13,956 bases of DNA from UBA6382 sp963600315. GTDB taxonomy: Bacteria; Bacteroidota; Bacteroidia; Bacteroidales; Bacteroidaceae. Below the pieces are notes generated by a model. The model ran no database searches. It had not been told where the DNA came from and was given only the letters and a program-made list of their open reading frames with translations. The stretch covers positions 1-13,956 of the forward strand of contig CAVCAW010000012.1 in assembly GCA_963600315.1 (NCBI GenBank), in the 5' to 3' direction. The position numbers and the translations under genes were made by a program. Positions 12,182 to 13,956 of the stretch are shown one piece after another (the first letter of the stretch is position 1; each line of letters begins with the position of its first letter).

Positions 12182-13956
12182 TTAAAATTTCACTGTTGCC
12201 TGTACAGTTATGTTTTGCAGTGTGGAACCATTGTATGCGCGCAGACCGCTGCTCAGGGTGTTGCGGTTTGTATAGTGGGTTATGCCGTATTTCACGGCCA
12301 GGGCAATGATGCCCATCTTGTGGGTCAGTGACACTGAGGCGCGTTGGCCGTGGTAGTAGCATGAAGGTGAATAGGAGTAGTATAGCAGACTTGGCTCGTT
12401 GAAGTATAGTGCCTCGGCGTAGGAGTCGGTATGGAAAAAGGCTCCGGCTACATTGATGCGTGTTGATGGCGATGGGGCGGCTGTGGCTTTGTGAGAGAGC
12501 ATCCAGCCAGAGGTGTTGTCTTTGTCGGGCTGCGACAGCAGAGTAAGGTCGGCTGCGGTGGTCATTTTTATGAATGGTCCTATGGCGTAGCGTGCCTGCA
12601 GTTTGAAGGAGTGTTGCTGCTTGTGGTCGAGCAGGTCGCTCTTGTCGTCTTGTGGTCGTTGACGGAACTTGTAGCGTAGGAGCCAAGTGGTGTTTTTAGA
12701 TGGTGAGTATGTCATTTGTGCTGATGCTGTAATGGCGTTTGACGGGTGGTCTGTTTGGTATATGGCGAAAGGGTAGTGGGCGTAGTCGCCATAGACAAGC
12801 AGTTGCCAGAACTGGTTGAGCTTCATGTTGGCTCCTGCCAGTATGCCGTGTTCATTCTGAATGCGCGACCCGACTCTGTAGCTTTGGGCGGAGGTTGACA
12901 GATAGTGGGTGGTGTAGTAGCGGTGAAGCAGCACGAGTTTGAGATTGTATGACGGTGCATATTGCAGTCGGTTGAGCGAGGCTATGCCTCCTTGTAGCGA
13001 AGTGGCTGTTTCGCCCCAAAAGCGCAGGCTATTTTGGTTGAAGGCATAGTAGAGACTGTAGTTGCCGAAGTCTTTTCCCTGAAAGTAGTATTTTCGGTAG
13101 AGTGATGTCGGAGTGCGATAGGGTTTGTCGTAGTGGGTGTGGGTTGCTTGCACCCCCAGAGTTAGTGGTGAGAGGTCTATTGTTGCTGACAGACCTCCCT
13201 GCAAGGCTTGAATGTTGCCGCGTTTCGACATCTCGAGCTGTGTGCGGTGATAACCATCGGTAAGGATGGTTGATATGCTGTCTTTAGACAGTGTGGCATC
13301 GAGTTTGCGCCACGAAGCGAAAGCGTGCATTGTCAGCCGTGAAATCTTCATCGTCATTGCTCCGCCGCGCATGAAGAAAGCCTCGTCGGTAGAGGTATGT
13401 TTGATGAATCCCTGCTGGCGCGGATTGAACGACGACAAGATGCTCATGGCGTCTTGGCGCGATGAGCCCACAGTGAGCCCTAGCCCTAAGTTGGCTCTGT
13501 AGTCGCCGACTATCCATTGCTTGACGGCTCCGTTGGTTCTGCCTGCCAGATAGAACGAATAGGAGTCGTAGAGCACGTTGTCTTTGGAGCAGAACGGTTC
13601 GCCTTCGTCTTTTTGGGCGGTCAGTCCCCAAAAGAGCTTGTTGTCGTAGGATGAGCGGTAGCGCAGAGTGGTGGAGACGTTGTTGCCCAGATATTGCTTG
13701 TTGGGGTTTTTGTCGAGCACCTCCTTAGAGTGTTTCTTGAAGCCCTCACGCTGGTAGAGAGGAATGTCAACGGTAGTCGATATCTCGGTCATCAGCTTCT
13801 TGGACTGCACGTGGCTCCCGCCACTGTGTTTGTCTTTTTTGTCGTTGTCCGAAGGTTGGCTTTTAGTCCTGTCGCAATAGAAGAAGAGTGGCATATAGAC
13901 AATCTCGTCGTGGTGCAGGTTTCTCACGAATTGCAGTTCTCCGAGGCTGTAGAGCC
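12182..13956 (-). CDS. Helix-hairpin-helix / outer-membrane beta-barrel-like protein (N terminus beyond right edge)
   Basis: The frame is open to the end of the window, so the 590 residues seen are the C-terminal part and the GTG at 13927 is just an internal Val. The edge reads LYSLGELQFVRNLHHDEIVY, which resembles the last turn of a helix-hairpin-helix repeat as found in the ComEA-like proteins of Bacteroidetes. A charged Lys/Asp/Ser linker (about DNDKKDKHSGGSHVQSKK) follows. From there on the sequence has alternating polar/aromatic strands (for example TTLRYRSSYDNKLFWGL, YSFYLAGRT) and ends in ITVQATVKF, a terminal Phe typical of outer-membrane beta-barrels. I infer an outer-membrane barrel with a periplasmic HHH domain. 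The function is unknown. The barrel call is from strand pattern only. Confidence 0.6.
   Translation of the reverse strand, partial: LYSLGELQFVRNLHHDEIVYMPLFFYCDRTKSQPSDNDKKDKHSGGSHVQSKKLMTEISTTVDIPLYQREGFKKHSKEVLDKNPNKQYLGNNVSTTLRYRSSYDNKLFWGLTAQKDEGEPFCSKDNVLYDSYSFYLAGRTNGAVKQWIVGDYRANLGLGLTVGSSRQDAMSILSSFNPRQQGFIKHTSTDEAFFMRGGAMTMKISRLTMHAFASWRKLDATLSKDSISTILTDGYHRTQLEMSKRGNIQALQGGLSATIDLSPLTLGVQATHTHYDKPYRTPTSLYRKYYFQGKDFGNYSLYYAFNQNSLRFWGETATSLQGGIASLNRLQYAPSYNLKLVLLHRYYTTHYLSTSAQSYRVGSRIQNEHGILAGANMKLNQFWQLLVYGDYAHYPFAIYQTDHPSNAITASAQMTYSPSKNTTWLLRYKFRQRPQDDKSDLLDHKQQHSFKLQARYAIGPFIKMTTAADLTLLSQPDKDNTSGWMLSHKATAAPSPSTRINVAGAFFHTDSYAEALYFNEPSLLYYSYSPSCYYHGQRASVSLTHKMGIIALAVKYGITHYTNRNTLSSGLRAYNGSTLQNITVQATVKF

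Noticed and set aside
12015..12686. Minus-strand open frame of 223 residues bridging the radical SAM and HHH/barrel genes
   Set aside because: It is out of frame with both, Arg/His/Thr-rich shadow translation, and it would cover the promoter box at 12142-12149.

Overview
The window looks like a chromosomal segment of a Bacteroidales bacterium, probably from the Prevotellaceae/Muribaculaceae/Bacteroidaceae range; I cannot fix the genus by eye. Reasons: Bacteroidetes-type -7 promoter boxes (TAnnTTTG) precede several genes; Shine-Dalgarno signals are weak or absent; signal peptidase I has the long form typical of the phylum; and the right-hand gene resembles the helix-hairpin-helix/beta-barrel proteins of that phylum.

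Layout. Positions 1-288 (minus) hold the 5' end of polA. Divergent from it is a polyprenyl diphosphate synthase (375-1346, plus). Next is a decayed patch (about 1347-2522) of fused fragments: the back half of a GT2/GalNAc-transferase-like glycosyltransferase, a C39 peptidase domain without its catalytic Cys, and a slice of an ABC ATPase. This looks like the wreck of a peptide-export locus. A minus-strand pair follows: a YbgC-like thioesterase (4098-3706), then dprA (3681-2557), which ends in a hairpin terminator. Positions 4099-4952 carry no gene. They hold a cluster of palindromes, several DnaA-box-like sites, repeated GTTGATAA motifs, AT-rich DNA and a 10-N assembly gap.

Base composition of the plus strand changes sign across that intergenic region, C-rich on the left and G-rich on the right, whichever strand the genes lie on. 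With the DnaA boxes, this makes the region a strong candidate for the chromosomal origin, oriC.

Right of it is a probable plus-strand operon: dapB, lepB, a fused LicC-like cytidylyltransferase/CobD-like PLP enzyme, and an ornithine cyclodeaminase-family gene, closed by a hairpin terminator. The last two genes are the most interesting unassigned chemistry here. The fusion could take an amino-acid O-phosphate (for example phosphoserine) to a CDP-activated amino alcohol (for example CDP-ethanolamine) within one polypeptide. The window ends with three minus-strand genes: a partial HHH/beta-barrel gene, a COG0731-type radical SAM gene with its own promoter, and nadA.

No rRNA, tRNA, CRISPR array or intact insertion sequence was seen.
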